DNA of 64,000 nt from Pezicula radicicola. Taxonomy: Eukaryota > Ascomycota > Leotiomycetes > Helotiales > Dermateaceae. Both the position numbers and the translations under genes were made by a program. Below are positions 1-11,935 of the stretch, piece after piece. Below the pieces are notes generated by a model that was not told where the DNA came from, made no database searches, and worked only from the letters and a program-made list of their open reading frames with translations. The stretch covers positions 1 to 64,000 of the forward strand of contig PDUO01000106.1 of the NCBI GenBank assembly GCA_003008705.1, given 5' to 3'. Numbering within the stretch: the stretch's first letter is position 1; each line of letters begins with the position of its first letter.

Positions 1-3000
1 AATAAAGAAAGGTTTTACTATAGTTAATCTAAAATTAATAGATCTATATAGTATATCTATAGTATATATCTCCTTTATAACTACTAATAGTTTATATAAC
101 TCTTTTTATCTATTATTCTCTCTTTATACTTTAATATTAGAGAGGAGTAGTAAGTCTAGTATTTCTATTATATAAGGATTATTCTATATTAATATTATAT
201 TACTAATTTATCTTTATATATATATCTTATATATTTCTTTTATTATATTATTAAATACTTTTACTCTCTTTACTATTAATAATAAAAGTATATTATCTTT
301 ATATATCTTTAAATAAGTACTAAATATAAGAAGGGTTAAAATAAGTTTATTTAGTTCTATAAAGTTATTAATAGCTTTTATTACTATCTAAAGAATAAAT
401 TCTTTTTTAAGAGATTTATCTTCTAACTCCTTTTATAGTATTTTATATATATATCTTAATAGAGTATAATATCTCTTAACTTTATTAATACTATTATAAG
501 CTTTAACTAGAATTTCCTTTACTTTTATAATTATAGTTTAAGAATTCTATTTAAACTCTATTAAAGAGAAGTTCTTTTTTATATTATAAATAAAATAATC
601 TAATAAACTAAGGTATATATCTATCTAGTATATATAGAGTATATTCTATATTATTTTTATTATAATATCTTTTAAAAACCTTACTATATTAAATATAATA
701 ACTTTATTTATAATATATAAAACTAGTTTATTATCTAAGTATATAATATTAACTAGTATAAAGTAATTAAAATTAATCTTATCTTTTATTAAGAACTTAA
801 ATCTCTCTAGTAATTTAGAATATAATTAATAATACTTATAGAATTTTATTATTTTCTATATTATCTCTATATCTATCTTATATTCTACTCTATCTAGAAC
901 TAATTTTAATCTTTAAACTAAAAGATATTTAAATTAATAATATAGTATATAAATCTCTACTTTTATTAAATAATAGTATACTAGGGTTATTTTATTATTT
1001 TATAATAATATAAATAAATATTCTTATTTCCTAATAATTAGTATTCTCTTATTATTTTAAATAATATAATTCTATATATTATTAAAATATATATTTATTT
1101 AATTTATATCTTAAATATATAATAAAAATAAAATTAATATATTTATAATATAAGTAATAATTAAACTAATTAAAGTTTATATAGTAATTATTCTTATTAA
1201 TATTATTAATCCTTTTTTAAACTTAATAATATTATTATTTACTTTTATATAATTAAATTAAATAGTTAGATTAAGCTTTTATAATATAATAAACTATTAT
1301 TCTTTAATTATTAAAACTTCTAATACTTTTATATCTAGTATTATTCCTTAAAAAATATTTAATAACTATTTATAATTATATATAAAGATATTTATATTAT
1401 ATAAAATATACTTCTATCTTAAATCCTCTCTTATTATAATATAAATAATAAACTAGTTATTTAATTTAATAACTATTTATATTCTATTTATTTTATTAAG
1501 TTTTATTATAAAAATCTAATATAGTATATTAGTAATTAAGATTATTATATATATATTAGAGACTAAGGGTTAGTTCTTATCTTTATTCTCTTTATCTTTA
1601 TATAAAGTATATAGTATTTCTTTATAATTATAGAGAAATTATTAAAGCTCCTTTATATTTATAATTCTATACTTTATAACTAGTTATTCTTTAAACTTTC
1701 TATATACCTTTATATATTCCTCTTTAGTATACTTTATAAACTAATATNCTAGTCTTTTATATATATAGTATTTCTTATCTAATTTACCTTAGAAATTCTA
1801 GTTCCTTTAGTAATTCTCTAGTAAATTTTCTCCTTTATTACTATTTATATAAAAGTCTTAATTTATATAGTATAAATATCTTAATTATTAGTTTCTATAG
1901 ATTCTATCTATCTAGTTTTATTTCATTTTATAATCCTCTTCTTTACTTTAATAAAAAGAAAATTATTTAATTTATACTTTAATATTAACTATAGTATATA
2001 ATTTAATATATAGTTCTTTAAAAGTTATTAATAGTTTAAATAATATATAACTATACTCTTTAATATCTTAATAAGTATTAAATACTTAGTCTTAAAGGTT
2101 ATATTTATTTTAGTACTTATTTAATAATTCTTATTATATTATATAAAGCTTATTAAAGAGTATTTTAAGATATTTAAGTTTTAACTAGTTAGATTATTTT
2201 TAGATAATAGTTCTAAGCTTTATATCCTTCTATTCTATAAGATATAACTATCTTTTCTCCTTTATCTTAAAATATATCTTTATTATATAAATTATTTTAA
2301 TAAAGTTATATCTTTATTTAGAGATCTTATTATAATAGAATTTAAAAGCTTTATTCTTAAATATTATTAAAAATATAAGATAGTATTTATNATTATATAT
2401 ATATTAAAGACTAAGAGTTAGTTCTATATTCTATCTACTTTACTAAGTTCTATTATAAAGATCTAATATAATATATTAGTAATTAAGATTATTATATATA
2501 TATTAAAGACTAAGAGTTAGTTCTTATCTCTATCTTCTTTATTTTTATATAAAGTATCTAGTATCTCTTTATAGTTATAGAGAAATTATTAGAGTTTCTT
2601 TATATCTATAATTCTATATTCTATAACTAGTTATTCTTTAAACTTTTTATATACTTTTATATATTCTTCTTTAGTATACTTTATAAACTAATATTTTAGT
2701 CTTTTATATATATAGTATTTCTAATTTAATTTATTTTAAAAATTCTAGTTTTAGTTCCTTTAGTAATTCTCTAGTAAATTTCCTTCTTTATTATTATTTC
2801 TATAAAAAACCTAGTTTATATAAAGTAGATATCTTAAATATTACTCTCTATATATCTTATCTATCTAGTTTTATTCTATCTTATAATTCTCTTTATTACC
2901 TTAGTAAAAAGAAGATTATTTAATTTATACTTTTATACTAATTATAATATATAACTTAGTATATAGTCCTTTAAAAGTTATTAATAGTTTAAATAATATA

Positions 3001-4575
3001 TAACTATACTTCTTAATATTCTAGTAAGTATTAAATACTTAGTCTTAAAGATTATATTTATTTTAATATTTATTTAATAATCTATATTATATTATATAAA
3101 GCTTATTAAAGAGTATTTTAAGATATTTAAGTTTTAACTAATTAGAGTATTTTTAAATAATAATCCTAAACTTTATATCTTTTTATTCTATAAGATATAA
3201 TTATCTTTTCTCTTTTATCTTAAAGTATATCTTTATTATATAAATTATTTTAATAAAGTTATATCTTTATTTAAAGATCTTATTATAATAGAACTTAAAA
3301 GCTTTATCTTTAAATATTATTAAAAATATAAGATAATATCTATCTTTATTTAATTTAATTTTTATATAATAATTATAAAAGATTTATAATTTAATATTAA
3401 GAATATTATATATATTTCCTTTATACTTTTAATTATTATTATTATAGATCTTTATTAAATCTATAAATAACTTTATTATTCTTTATTAAAATTATATATT
3501 ATTAGGATTTTAAGTTTATTTTAGAGTTAAATTACTAAATTAAAGATTTTATAATTATATCCTTATTTCTAAAGATAATAAAGTTATAAATAAATATTAT
3601 AGAATTATAAACTAATAATATAATTTATATAGAGTTCTTTCTTATATTTATTACTTAATTATTAAATTTAAACTATTATATAGTATAGTTATAAATATAA
3701 GTTAAGGTTAGATTTATATCTTAGAATTAAGATATAAAACTTCTCTATTATCCCTCTCTCTTATATAAAATTTATACTTCTATTAGTCTTTCTCTATCTT
3801 AATTATTTATTATACTTTATCTTTTTAGTTTTATACTTATATATATATCCTCCTCTTATTTTTAAGTAATTATTAAAATCTTAATATAAACTTTTTATTA
3901 TATACTTAAATAATTATTTCTACTTCCTCTCTTATTTACTTATATTATTCCTTCTTTTATAATACCTCTAATAATATTATAATATATATTATAAACTCTA
4001 TTCTCTTTTTAATCTAAACTTTATATTTTAATAGAAATATATAGAGATAAATAATTATCTCTTAAGATATCTTTTAGAATAATTTAACTAACTATTTATA
4101 AAAAGTATTTTAAAAATCCTTTTATAATATATTATTCTTAATATTATTCCTCTCTTAAACTATAATTATATAAAGAATATATATATTTATATAAAGTATA
4201 GTATTAGTCTTATCCTTATCCTTTATATCTATTTTAAACTTTCCTCTCTAGAGATTAGAGTTAATCTTATATATAGTAATAGATAGTATAATTATCTTAT
4301 CTATATAGAAGTTATTTTTAAAGAGTAATATAAATTCTTAATTAAAGTCTTCCTCTAGTTTTAATATCTTCTAAAGTATCTCTAAGTAGTAGTATAAGTT
4401 TTTACTTATAATTTTAATATCTATTAGTATAAAATATATAAGTTAGTTTTCTTAAAGAGTAGTATAAGTTCCTAATTAAGATCCTTCTCTTATATATATA
4501 TCTCTTCTAATAAGACTATCTTTCTAATCTATAGTTTATCTATAAATTTATATATTAGAATATTATAGTTATAGT
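1..4575. repeat. RIP-saturated AT-rich island
   Basis: The stretch is extremely AT-rich and has no open reading frame of note on either strand. Its dinucleotide make-up is striking: reading by eye I find a single CA (at 1924), and TG and CG appear absent, whereas TA, AT, CT and AG are abundant. C survives before C or T, and G after A or G. This is the expected end state of repeat-induced point mutation, which turns CA into TA on both strands of repeated DNA. The property stops abruptly near 4576, where CA, TG and CG return. Two ambiguous bases (1747 and 2391) suggest difficult assembly. The original content was probably transposable elements, but the sequence is too mutated to name a family. 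Mitochondrial DNA is less likely because no mitochondrial genes or tRNAs are visible. Confidence 0.85.
1479..3343. repeat. Tandem direct repeat, two copies of about 0.9 kb
   Basis: Copy A (about 1479-2388) and copy B (about 2426-3343) read in parallel with an offset of 947-953 bp. Shared landmarks include the segment around GACTAAG (1561 and 2508), the run ending ACTAGTTATTCTTTAAAC, and the segment around AGATCTTATTATAATAGAA (2322 and about 3275). Differences between the copies are mostly C/T and A/G transitions with small indels, as expected if a duplication was hit by RIP afterwards. A ~40 bp part of the unit is also repeated at the junction of the copies (about 2391-2430). Copy limits are by eye and may be off by tens of bases. 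Confidence 0.75.
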
Positions 4576-4795
4576 TAACCACTAATTAGTATTAATTGAA
4601 CTAGGGGATATAGTTTAATAGTATATATATACTAAATAGTAATATCTCTGTATTACTATAGTCTATTTATTGTATTGAATTATTTATATCCTTCTATTCT
4701 ATCTACAATATACGAAGTAGTACTCTACCCTAAAACAGAGCACAGACTACTATATAGCTTTATATATACGGCTGAAATAAACTATTATTCCAACA
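4576..4795. mobile_element. Possible LTR end of a retroelement
   Basis: Between the RIP-saturated island and normal-composition DNA lies a segment that still contains CA and TG and ends in TCCAACA at 4789-4795. TCCAACA is a common 3' terminus of Copia-type LTRs, whose 5' ends read TGTTGGA. No matching 5' end is visible, which RIP would explain since TG is erased to the left. No target-site duplication can be tested. This is an inference from the terminal motif and position only. Confidence 0.25.
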
Positions 4796-5736
4796 GAGGG
4801 TTCTTGGGTTGGTGGCCTTGCCGTTGTCGTAGAGCTTAAAATTGAAGTCCTTCTGGGGCAACTTGATCTTGATCTTGATCGCGAAGTTGTGTGATTTCGA
4901 CAATTTAGGGTACTTCCGCGATCTCTCTAATCTCTTTAGCGTGGTTCTGGGGAAGTGTAAATTGGAGGATTTGGAGGGTTCTTGACATGGTTCCTGATGT
5001 GCTGGTTGTCTGGAGGTGGTGTGGCAACCAGCTTGACTTCTGGAGGTGTTTGAGGAGGTGGTGTTGGTGCGAAAACTTCAACGGGTGTCTGGGCTTGAGT
5101 ATAGGAAATTGTGGGCTGCGCGTATCCGTCAACAGGTGTCTGAGTTGCAACTGGCTTGGCTTCGGAAAACACACAATGGAAGACGAATGGAAGGAAAGGG
5201 AAGAGCGGTGGCACTTTGGAATATACAAGAATACGCTGCCACGTGGTTCCACGAATATGAAACAACAGACTTCTTAGTTGACTACGACCTCTGGTGCTAC
5301 TTCTACTATAACTCCAAAAACTAGACAAAAGATACATTTAATAAACCCAAGACAATACAACTTCAAGCAATCCAAAACACGCTGCGCGCAAGAGGAGTCT
5401 TTGTACAACGAGCTGGGAAGACGATAACGTTAGCAAAGGCACTTATTGTAGTTCTGGCAGAAGAAGAGTGACACGTATAGACTGAGGAGGAAATCGCGCA
5501 GGAAGCCCCAAATCACACAAGTTCAAGTTCAGGTTCAAGTTCAGGTTCAAGTTGCCCTAGTACGATAAGGCCACCTCGACAGGACTGAATAGGCTAGAAC
5601 AAATGGTTTGTAAATATGAGCTGTTGAAGAGCGAAGCTCGGAAGTGAGCACCTTCGTTAGGAGCTCTCCATTCATCACACGATTTCATCTTACTCCTAAA
5701 TCCGTCATTATCCCTAAACGAGGTCTGATTTTTGAT
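4796..5736. other. No supported gene; proline-rich ORF fragment and short repeat
   Basis: GC content is normal but nothing can be assigned. On the minus strand two overlapping frames (4905-5337) encode a proline/threonine-rich stretch (motifs such as TPPPQTPPEV), which could be the remains of a disordered region or chance. At 5521-5553 a 12-bp unit GTTCAAGTTCAG is repeated 2.75 times. Confidence 0.4.
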
Positions 5737-6618
5737 TTAATTGGAAAGATCATTAATGGTTCTAGTCGAAGACGCCTTTGCCACCTGGCTCTGCACCTTA
5801 CCGTTCTCGCTCGTTTCGACATCTCCGATTTTTTGCTTCCTCACCTTGTCGGCGACAGCTTCTAACATACTAACCTGGACCTGCGCGTCCTTCGCCGTCT
5901 TCACATTCCCAATGGCCTGGTCAGCTTTAATTGATCCCAATTGCTCGGCTACAGTGTCGAGCTTCTCTATGAAGGCCTGTAGATTTGTTCCCTCTTCCTC
6001 AACGTCCAATTCTGCATCCTCCTCCTCCTCCTCCTCTTCTTGAATTTTCTTTAGCTGTGCTACATTGGTGTCTATCTTATACTAGGTAGCAATCTTAAAT
6101 TGCGCGACCTTCTTTATCAGGTCTTCCGTATCTGTCACTTTCTCCCTATATCAATCGTAAACAAGAGTGAACGAGCGCCCGAAAGCTGATGAACGTACAA
6201 GGTCAATATCCCGACCGCAAGTCTAACCAAGCGCGCGGTGATTCTGACCTGACTAGTGAACTTCTAAATGGCGGTCTTGTCGCGCAAGATATTCATCCTG
6301 TCCCGAAAGCTCTTCCCTTGATCGTGCTTGGTCCATTTAGCCAATTTGGCCTCGAATTGGTTACAAGCTCCGCCACAAGAAATTCACGTATTGATCCAAG
6401 CCTATCTTCCGGACTTGCTCCTTCGTACTGTCATTTGCGTTATTGAGGAACTCTAGTCCTGAGAGATTGGTCTGCAAGCCTGTAATCTCATCTCGAAAGC
6501 ATTGGAAGCTCTCTGGTACGTCACGATACTCTTGGGCCTTGTCGTAAAGCCCTTAGATGCTCTTGATGGCGATATCGGTAATACCGATGATTGCTGCCGC
6601 TATCTCGAGTCCGGACAT
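5737..6618 (-). pseudogene. Fungal NLR/STAND-type N-terminal domain protein, broken
   Basis: Read from 6618 leftward the product begins MSGLEIAAAIIGITDIAIKS, then IxGLYDKAQEYRDVPESF, then TGLQTNLSGLEFLN, followed by QFEAKLAKWTKHDQGKSFRD and an acidic tail near EEEEEEEDAELDVEEEG. This is the pattern of the helical 'fungal N-terminal domain' (SesA/HeLo-like group) found at the start of many ascomycete STAND or ankyrin proteins and thought to be the signalling or execution module. At least four in-frame stops interrupt it, so it is a pseudogene. The last ~90 residues are still open (5737-6009). No nucleotide-binding domain follows before the sequence loses similarity, so it was either a stand-alone domain protein or a truncated NLR. 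The NACHT gene to the right is divergent from it. Family placement is from memory of the motif; the precise Pfam subfamily is uncertain. Confidence 0.65.
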
Positions 6619-6918
6619 GGCGAACTGATATCTATCTATCTCGATTGCAACTAGTGACAATGTTTGTGGAATCAGGCTCTGAGATTGTAGAAAAGTAAAT
6701 GGAAGAAGTGGGCGGGGCTGAGGTATCTCTCAAACCGACGCTCTCGTCAGACGCCTTTGCCAGCCGTGTTGAGGCAGTACAGCTGCAGCTGCTCAGCCAT
6801 TCACATCGCGCTTCAACCCACCTTCATGTACGTCGAGATGGAAGCGCGAAAATGGCTCGACACATATCTTTGGGATTCTGGCAGTCTTGCAATTTGACAT
6901 CGCGCCTCCGCAACTTCG

Positions 6919-8830
6919 ATGGCTGGTATGGTGAGAGACTTCACGGTGGGAGACACTGAGACGGGCGAAAATGGTATCACTCAAGTTGGTATGGGCAATA
7001 CTATAAATTTCAGTGATCCAAGTATGTATCCCTGCCTATTCATGGTCTCCTCACTGATCGTTGTAGCCCAGAAGCAACGACATATTCAGAGATGGTATGC
7101 GTGGTGGTTGTTCAAGCCCCAGGAGTCCAGTATTCGGTCTCAGCCTCAAGTTCTCAAAGAGAAAGGTACCGCTGTAGCTGGGACTGGCTCATGGTTGATG
7201 TAGAATCTCCTTCCAGAATGGCTATGGAGTAGTGACGATGTGTTGTGGATCCATGGCGATGGTTCGTGAGGCTCTTTAGAACCCGCGTATAGGAACCAGC
7301 TAACGATAGGCTGAAGTGGGCTCGGGCAAAAGCATCTTGTGGTACAGTACGCCCTTCAGACGAAACCTATTCAAGCACGACTAATCAAAAAAAGCTCCCT
7401 CGTGCTCAATTACTTGCAAGATTCTCCGGCAACACCTAAGGATCTACTTTGGATTCCAGTCATCTGCTCCTTTGACGCGCACTACTAGGACTCGCCGGAA
7501 TTCTTCTATTACATATGCCTTGCCTGCCTTTGCGCACTTAGTCCGACGCCTAGTAGAGTCAATACTACATACGAAAATCATTTGAACGCTATACAGATCA
7601 ATGATATTGGCGCTCTCGTACTAAATGTTCTCGAAGACATAGCCACGGGTATTAGAGAACAAGAAGCGAAGCATTGGAGATAGTTGCTGTGATCGATGCC
7701 GTGGATGAGACGACCTCTTCCTAGCAAGAGGCTTTCCTACGTCACCTCAATCGTTTGATCGGAAGCAATCGACAGGATAGACCGGTACGATTTCGATCGA
7801 TCCTGTTCTCCAGGGACAGCCAGAGTATAAGGCAGTTCTGTGGATCTGGGCATAGGTGGAGAAAAGAAGAAATTCCGCCATTGGCTCTTAGGGAAGACAG
7901 CCTGAAGGCGGTTTCGAGTCGCTTAGTAGATAATTATAATTTTCAAATTTAGTTAGTTGACGACAGGAATAACCTCGCTGATTAAATAGTAACCTGAGCT
8001 AATGGTATATACGTCGTGGACATGAGGTTTTCAATCCATTATAGGCTAACACTTATAGGTTCCGACTAGATGCACTGTACGTTGAACACTTGATTATAAT
8101 CGATCGCCGAAAAATCCCAGTATTACAACTCGAAGCCATTCTAGCTAATTTACTAGACGCCCTTTATCCGTTCTACGATAGAATCTTTTGGTAGACCTAA
8201 ACGCCCAACATCCGACAACATGGCTTCAATTCGATGTAATAGATATATTACAGTGCTAGACCATTGACTCTTCGCGAGCTTGCTGCAGCCTGTGCAATCT
8301 CCCTGTTGAACGGCTATGATTGTGATAATAACCTGGATGCTGTTGACCTCGTGAAGCCTTAGCGGGCTAATTCACATCAGTCCACCATTACCCTAGGACG
8401 GCAACAACGTACGAGCCGAAGTACATTGGATTACTATTGCGCATTTCTCCGTTGAAGAATATCTCAAGTACATATACATGCTGACTTTGGACTTGATACC
8501 AAATTTCTATGACCGTTCGGCTGGAAATCTTTTCCTGGCACAAGAATACATTACTTATACTGCTCAAGGGCACTTCAAGGAACAGATGTATAGCCAATAT
8601 GACTGTACAGGCTCACTACGTGGATACATCATCGGCTTCTGGGCTCATCATTTGGCTGCTCATGTCCAGCCCAGAGCTGCTGAGCAAATATTGTACCAGC
8701 GTTTGTCCATTGTTGCATTCGTACTGCGGATCACAAACGCTTGTATGTACCGCGACCTCGAACTCTAGGAAGATGCGAGAGACTTCTAAAACGTAGTTGA
8801 AAAGCTCATCTGCAACGTTATCTACCAACA
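6919..8830 (+). pseudogene. NACHT-domain STAND NTPase, broken
   Basis: Fragments in order: an N-terminal piece ending KGTAVAGTGSWLM at a stop then LPEWLWSSDDVLWIHGDG (6919-7268), the linker typical just before a NACHT P-loop; a degenerate Walker A AEVGSGKSIL near 7312-7341; DLLWIPVICSFDAHY; then LEIVAVIDAVDETTSS near 7670-7720, a clear Walker B; and LTLRELAAACAISLLNG near 8265-8315, the winged-helix segment that follows NACHT in fungal NLRs. A further open frame (8478-8768) may be the start of the C-terminal region. Stops and frameshifts occur throughout. In intact relatives the NACHT NTPase oligomerises on ligand binding to trigger incompatibility or defence cell death. The C-terminal sensor repeat is not recognisable here: the next gene, a HET-domain gene, starts almost at once. 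Confidence 0.7.
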
Positions 8831-8846
8831 GCACTGCCTAGACCTA

Positions 8847-10618
8847 TTGCAAGTGCCCCTATCGAAACTACATCTTACTGAAAACACACCTTTCAGCCAA
8901 CTAGACTTGGGCCAACTGCGTCTACTACTCCTCCGACCGGCCGTGGCTCTAGAGGCACCAATTCAGTGCGAGTTGGTTATCGATTCGCTCGAGAACAAAC
9001 TGAAATACCAATTCCTATTATACATCTGGGGTAGCGAATTATTGACAGACCCCAGAGACTCCATCACCCTGAGTGACTTGAAGTACACTGTGACTAGGTC
9101 GTTGTACGAAGCGCTACTGAGTCTTCGGCATAAGTCAACACCTGGAGTGCTTTAGGTGGATCAATTATGTATCAATCAGCAGGACTTTCACGAGAAGGGC
9201 CATCAGAATAGGCTCTTACCCTCGACGGTTGCGAATGCTTCAACAGTATATTATTGGTTTGAGAATGTAGAAGTAGAAGAGCTCGCTCGTAATCAATCGG
9301 AGATATTTCGAGATCCCTTCTGGACTAAAGTTTGGGCCATCTAGGAGATGATCCTGGCCAGGGAAAACTCCATAATTGTTAAAGGACAGTCTCTTAATTG
9401 GCGAGATGTCATTCGTCTGGCGAAAGATTGGGTACACTTCCTCTATGCTGATGATATACGCGCTGAATTAGTACAGAAGGGAGAAGGCGCCCGGAACTTG
9501 CTGCTTGTGCAAGCGACGCGAGAGTCGCGGACTGGTGGTAGGACAGAGCTAAAGCTCCAAGAGCTGGTATACCGGTTTCGTGCTACTGAGCCGCGAATCG
9601 CAGTGGACAAGATCTTTTTGTTCGTTGGCCTCGTGTCTGACGGCCGCAGCACCGAGGGGCTCGTCAACTACATACTCAACCATTCAATCTCTATGTATGA
9701 TTCGGCCAGAAGAGTATATTGGGAAGACAGTGTCTCGATATACTCTCTATCAACAACGACAGGATTATGTATGACGCTGCAGGAGAGATTTCTTGGTCGA
9801 TATACTGGCACAAATATATCGAGGAGCACCTATTAGCACCTGGGATTTTCGATCCTGGGCAGCCTCAACTTTTTCGAGCCAGTAGAGAGCCCTTCATCAC
9901 TCCCAGCTCGTTCGACCCATTGACCATGAAAGCGATACTAATCGACACCGTCCGTGAGATTGAGTATATTACTACATTCCTTCAAGTGAACGCCTGGGAG
10001 ACAAGGGGGCCAGTTTGGAGCTCCTCTATTGAATATATAGATTTGGATCTTATCGTTCGAACGGCTTTGGAAGGACGGGTGATAGACTAGCAGCTGAAGA
10101 CATCCCGCTGTATTGTCGAATCGGATATCGAGTCCGTGAAAGACTTTGCCGGTAAATGCGGGACGTGGAGATCTCTTATGTCTCTGCCTACAACCAAGGT
10201 ACGGCGCAATCGTGAATTTTGTCGGACTGAGCGAGGTTTGATTGCCAACGTACCACTGATGACAATAACTGGCGACATTGTCGTGCTGTTCCCGAACGCA
10301 AAGAGACGCCTCACATTCTCAGGCCAATACCTCTGCCCTCAATTATGCAATGTCCATCTGGCACACTACCGGTCGATTGCATATTTGTCGGCGAATGGTA
10401 AGACACGACTCACTGAGAGCAAAACCCGCATACTAATCGCCAACAGTTATATAGATGGTTACATGAACGACGAGGCGGAAGATGAGTGTGAAGCCGGGAA
10501 GCTGTTTCGGTACGAGTATCGAATTCACTGAAAGCTCTTAGATCCAGACAACATCGTAGAGATGTATGACCTGCAAGTATTGGATATACATTTACGATAG
10601 TAGCTTCAAGATTTGAAA
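8847..10618 (+). pseudogene. HET-domain (heterokaryon incompatibility) protein, broken
   Basis: The product starts with the HET-family lead-in (FSQLDLGQLRLLLLRPAV) followed by the three diagnostic blocks: LKYQFLLYIWGSE (usually YxALSYxWG), VDQLCINQQDFHEKGHQ (WIDxxCINQxDxxER), and FWTKVWAI-stop-EMILAREN (RxWxxQExxLA). Two stops interrupt the domain exactly at conserved residues: TAG at 9153-9155 where Trp is expected before IDQLCINQ, and TAG at 9342-9344 where Gln is expected in WxxQE. Both are what C-to-T change in CA context gives on one strand or the other. The frame then continues, shifts near 9770-9830, and runs on to about 10531 with one more stop. HET proteins trigger cell death when incompatible strains fuse. 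This gene follows the NACHT relic on the same strand with almost no gap, so a former fusion or pair is possible. Confidence 0.85.
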
Positions 10619-11366
10619 ACAAGTTACCTTATAATAATATAAATTCTTTTAGAATAATTCAAAGGAAACTATAGACGAAATTTATGGCTTAAATCTAGGC
10701 CACTGGCGTTAGGAAATAGGCTATCTGACTAGGGGGTGGCCTAGATTTGGGATATCTGCATGTGGTGTCCCAGATTTAGGCCAGTCTTGGCTTGCTCATG
10801 CTTGCTCAGGGCTGCCACGGCAGGCTCAGTTTGCACCGCCACAAGTAGAGCGGCGATGGTGACTAACCGCGTTGGAAGGAAGGGAGGTTTAGATTCTATG
10901 AGATTACCCCAAATAGTCTCGGTAAGCTATACAACCAATAAGCGAAGTAGCCTCTCTAGACAAGTAATATCAGGCTCTTAAATCCGGTGCTCGGGTACAG
11001 GCGGCAGCGTGCAGGAGTAGGTAGGCTAACTACATTATGTGGTGTCATCAACGCCCGGTCTAGGTATGTCCAAAGACTCCTACTGTTCGAGCTGCATGAG
11101 TCCCTTCAGCGTATCCGCTTATCCGGCAGGTTGCATCGCGCGTCGCCAGGGTCATGGTCAGATTGGACAAGGAAAAGGTGCGCTGCAACAACGGCCGGTC
11201 CTCAGGAGGATTCAGTGTATACCATGGGGGTGGAAGGTTGCGGCGAGGGAAGGGCCACTGGCGGAAGGTCGGAACGACTGGATATGGATGCGTTGTTGTT
11301 GAGTTAGGGTTCCTAGGACAAGTAGGAAGCTCAATTGTGACCCCAGTATATCTTAGTAGCTGGACT
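10619..11366. other. Intergenic, with a 13-bp inverted repeat
   Basis: No gene is recognisable; open frames in several phases overlap and none shows a known motif. At 10691-10703 AAATCTAGGCCAC is followed at 10736-10748 by its perfect reverse complement GTGGCCTAGATTT, giving a 13-bp stem with a 32-base loop. A related imperfect copy (CAGATTTAGGCCAG) follows at 10771-10784. This could be part of a small non-autonomous element or a hairpin. Confidence 0.5.
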
Positions 11367-11935
11367 CCAATTCCAGCGCTGTCGCTACTGTGAAGATTAT
11401 TGGCCGCAAGGACCCTAACGTGGCCTACACCCACCGCTCTACCGTTCGCGCAATTCTCTAAAATCCTCTCAATTCACGAATTGCCCTCATTCATGTCATG
11501 AAGGGAAACTGCTACAAGCTCCCTGGCGGCAGTATTGAACCCAATGAAGACCGTTCCATCGCCGTTTCGAGGGAGATCCTGGAGGAAGCCAGCTGCAAAG
11601 TCTCGATGGATATTAGCCCATGCTTTGTGAAGAGCGAGGAGTGGCGCAACGACCTTCATCAAGCCTCCTTCTGCTATTTTGCCAAGATGGTAGAAGACAC
11701 TAAATGCCCTGAGCTGACTGACCTGGAGTCAGCTGAGGGCTTGTCTCATTGCTGGGTTTCTGTCAAGGATGCTATTAGGGCTATGTGGGATGTCAAGGAA
11801 ACTTCAGAGCTGGGGAATTTTATCAAGGAGAGAGAGATCTTTTCTTCGTCGAGAAGTTTCCATTTCTATTATGATGGTACAAGATATACTTCGGAACGGA
11901 GTTGCAACATTGGTAGGACACCCGCAATTGAGTAG
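11367..11935 (+). pseudogene. Nudix hydrolase-like protein, broken
   Basis: The Nudix box is clear from about residue 8 after the ATG at 11498: LPGGSIEPNEDRSIAVSREI followed by LEEASC. It fits G-x5-E-x7-RE-U-x-EE-x-G-U except that the final Gly is Ser. Nudix enzymes cleave nucleoside diphosphates linked to another group. Homology-like sequence also lies upstream of that ATG (SAVATVKIIGRKDPNVAYTH, then RSTVRAIL and a TAA), so the ATG at 11498 is internal and the gene has a nonsense mutation. Near the 3' end a GA dinucleotide run (gagagagaga, about 11828-11838) seems to have shifted the frame: one frame gives FIKEREIFSSSRSF, while another gives RDLFFVEKF and then a stop near 11869, a more natural C-terminus. 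Low copy number of changes suggests recent loss. Confidence 0.7.

Noticed and set aside
1..4575. Mitochondrial DNA insertion or mis-assembled mitochondrial contig
   Set aside because: AT content would fit, but there are no mitochondrial reading frames or tRNAs, and the selective loss of CA, TG and CG is the RIP pattern, not mitochondrial composition.
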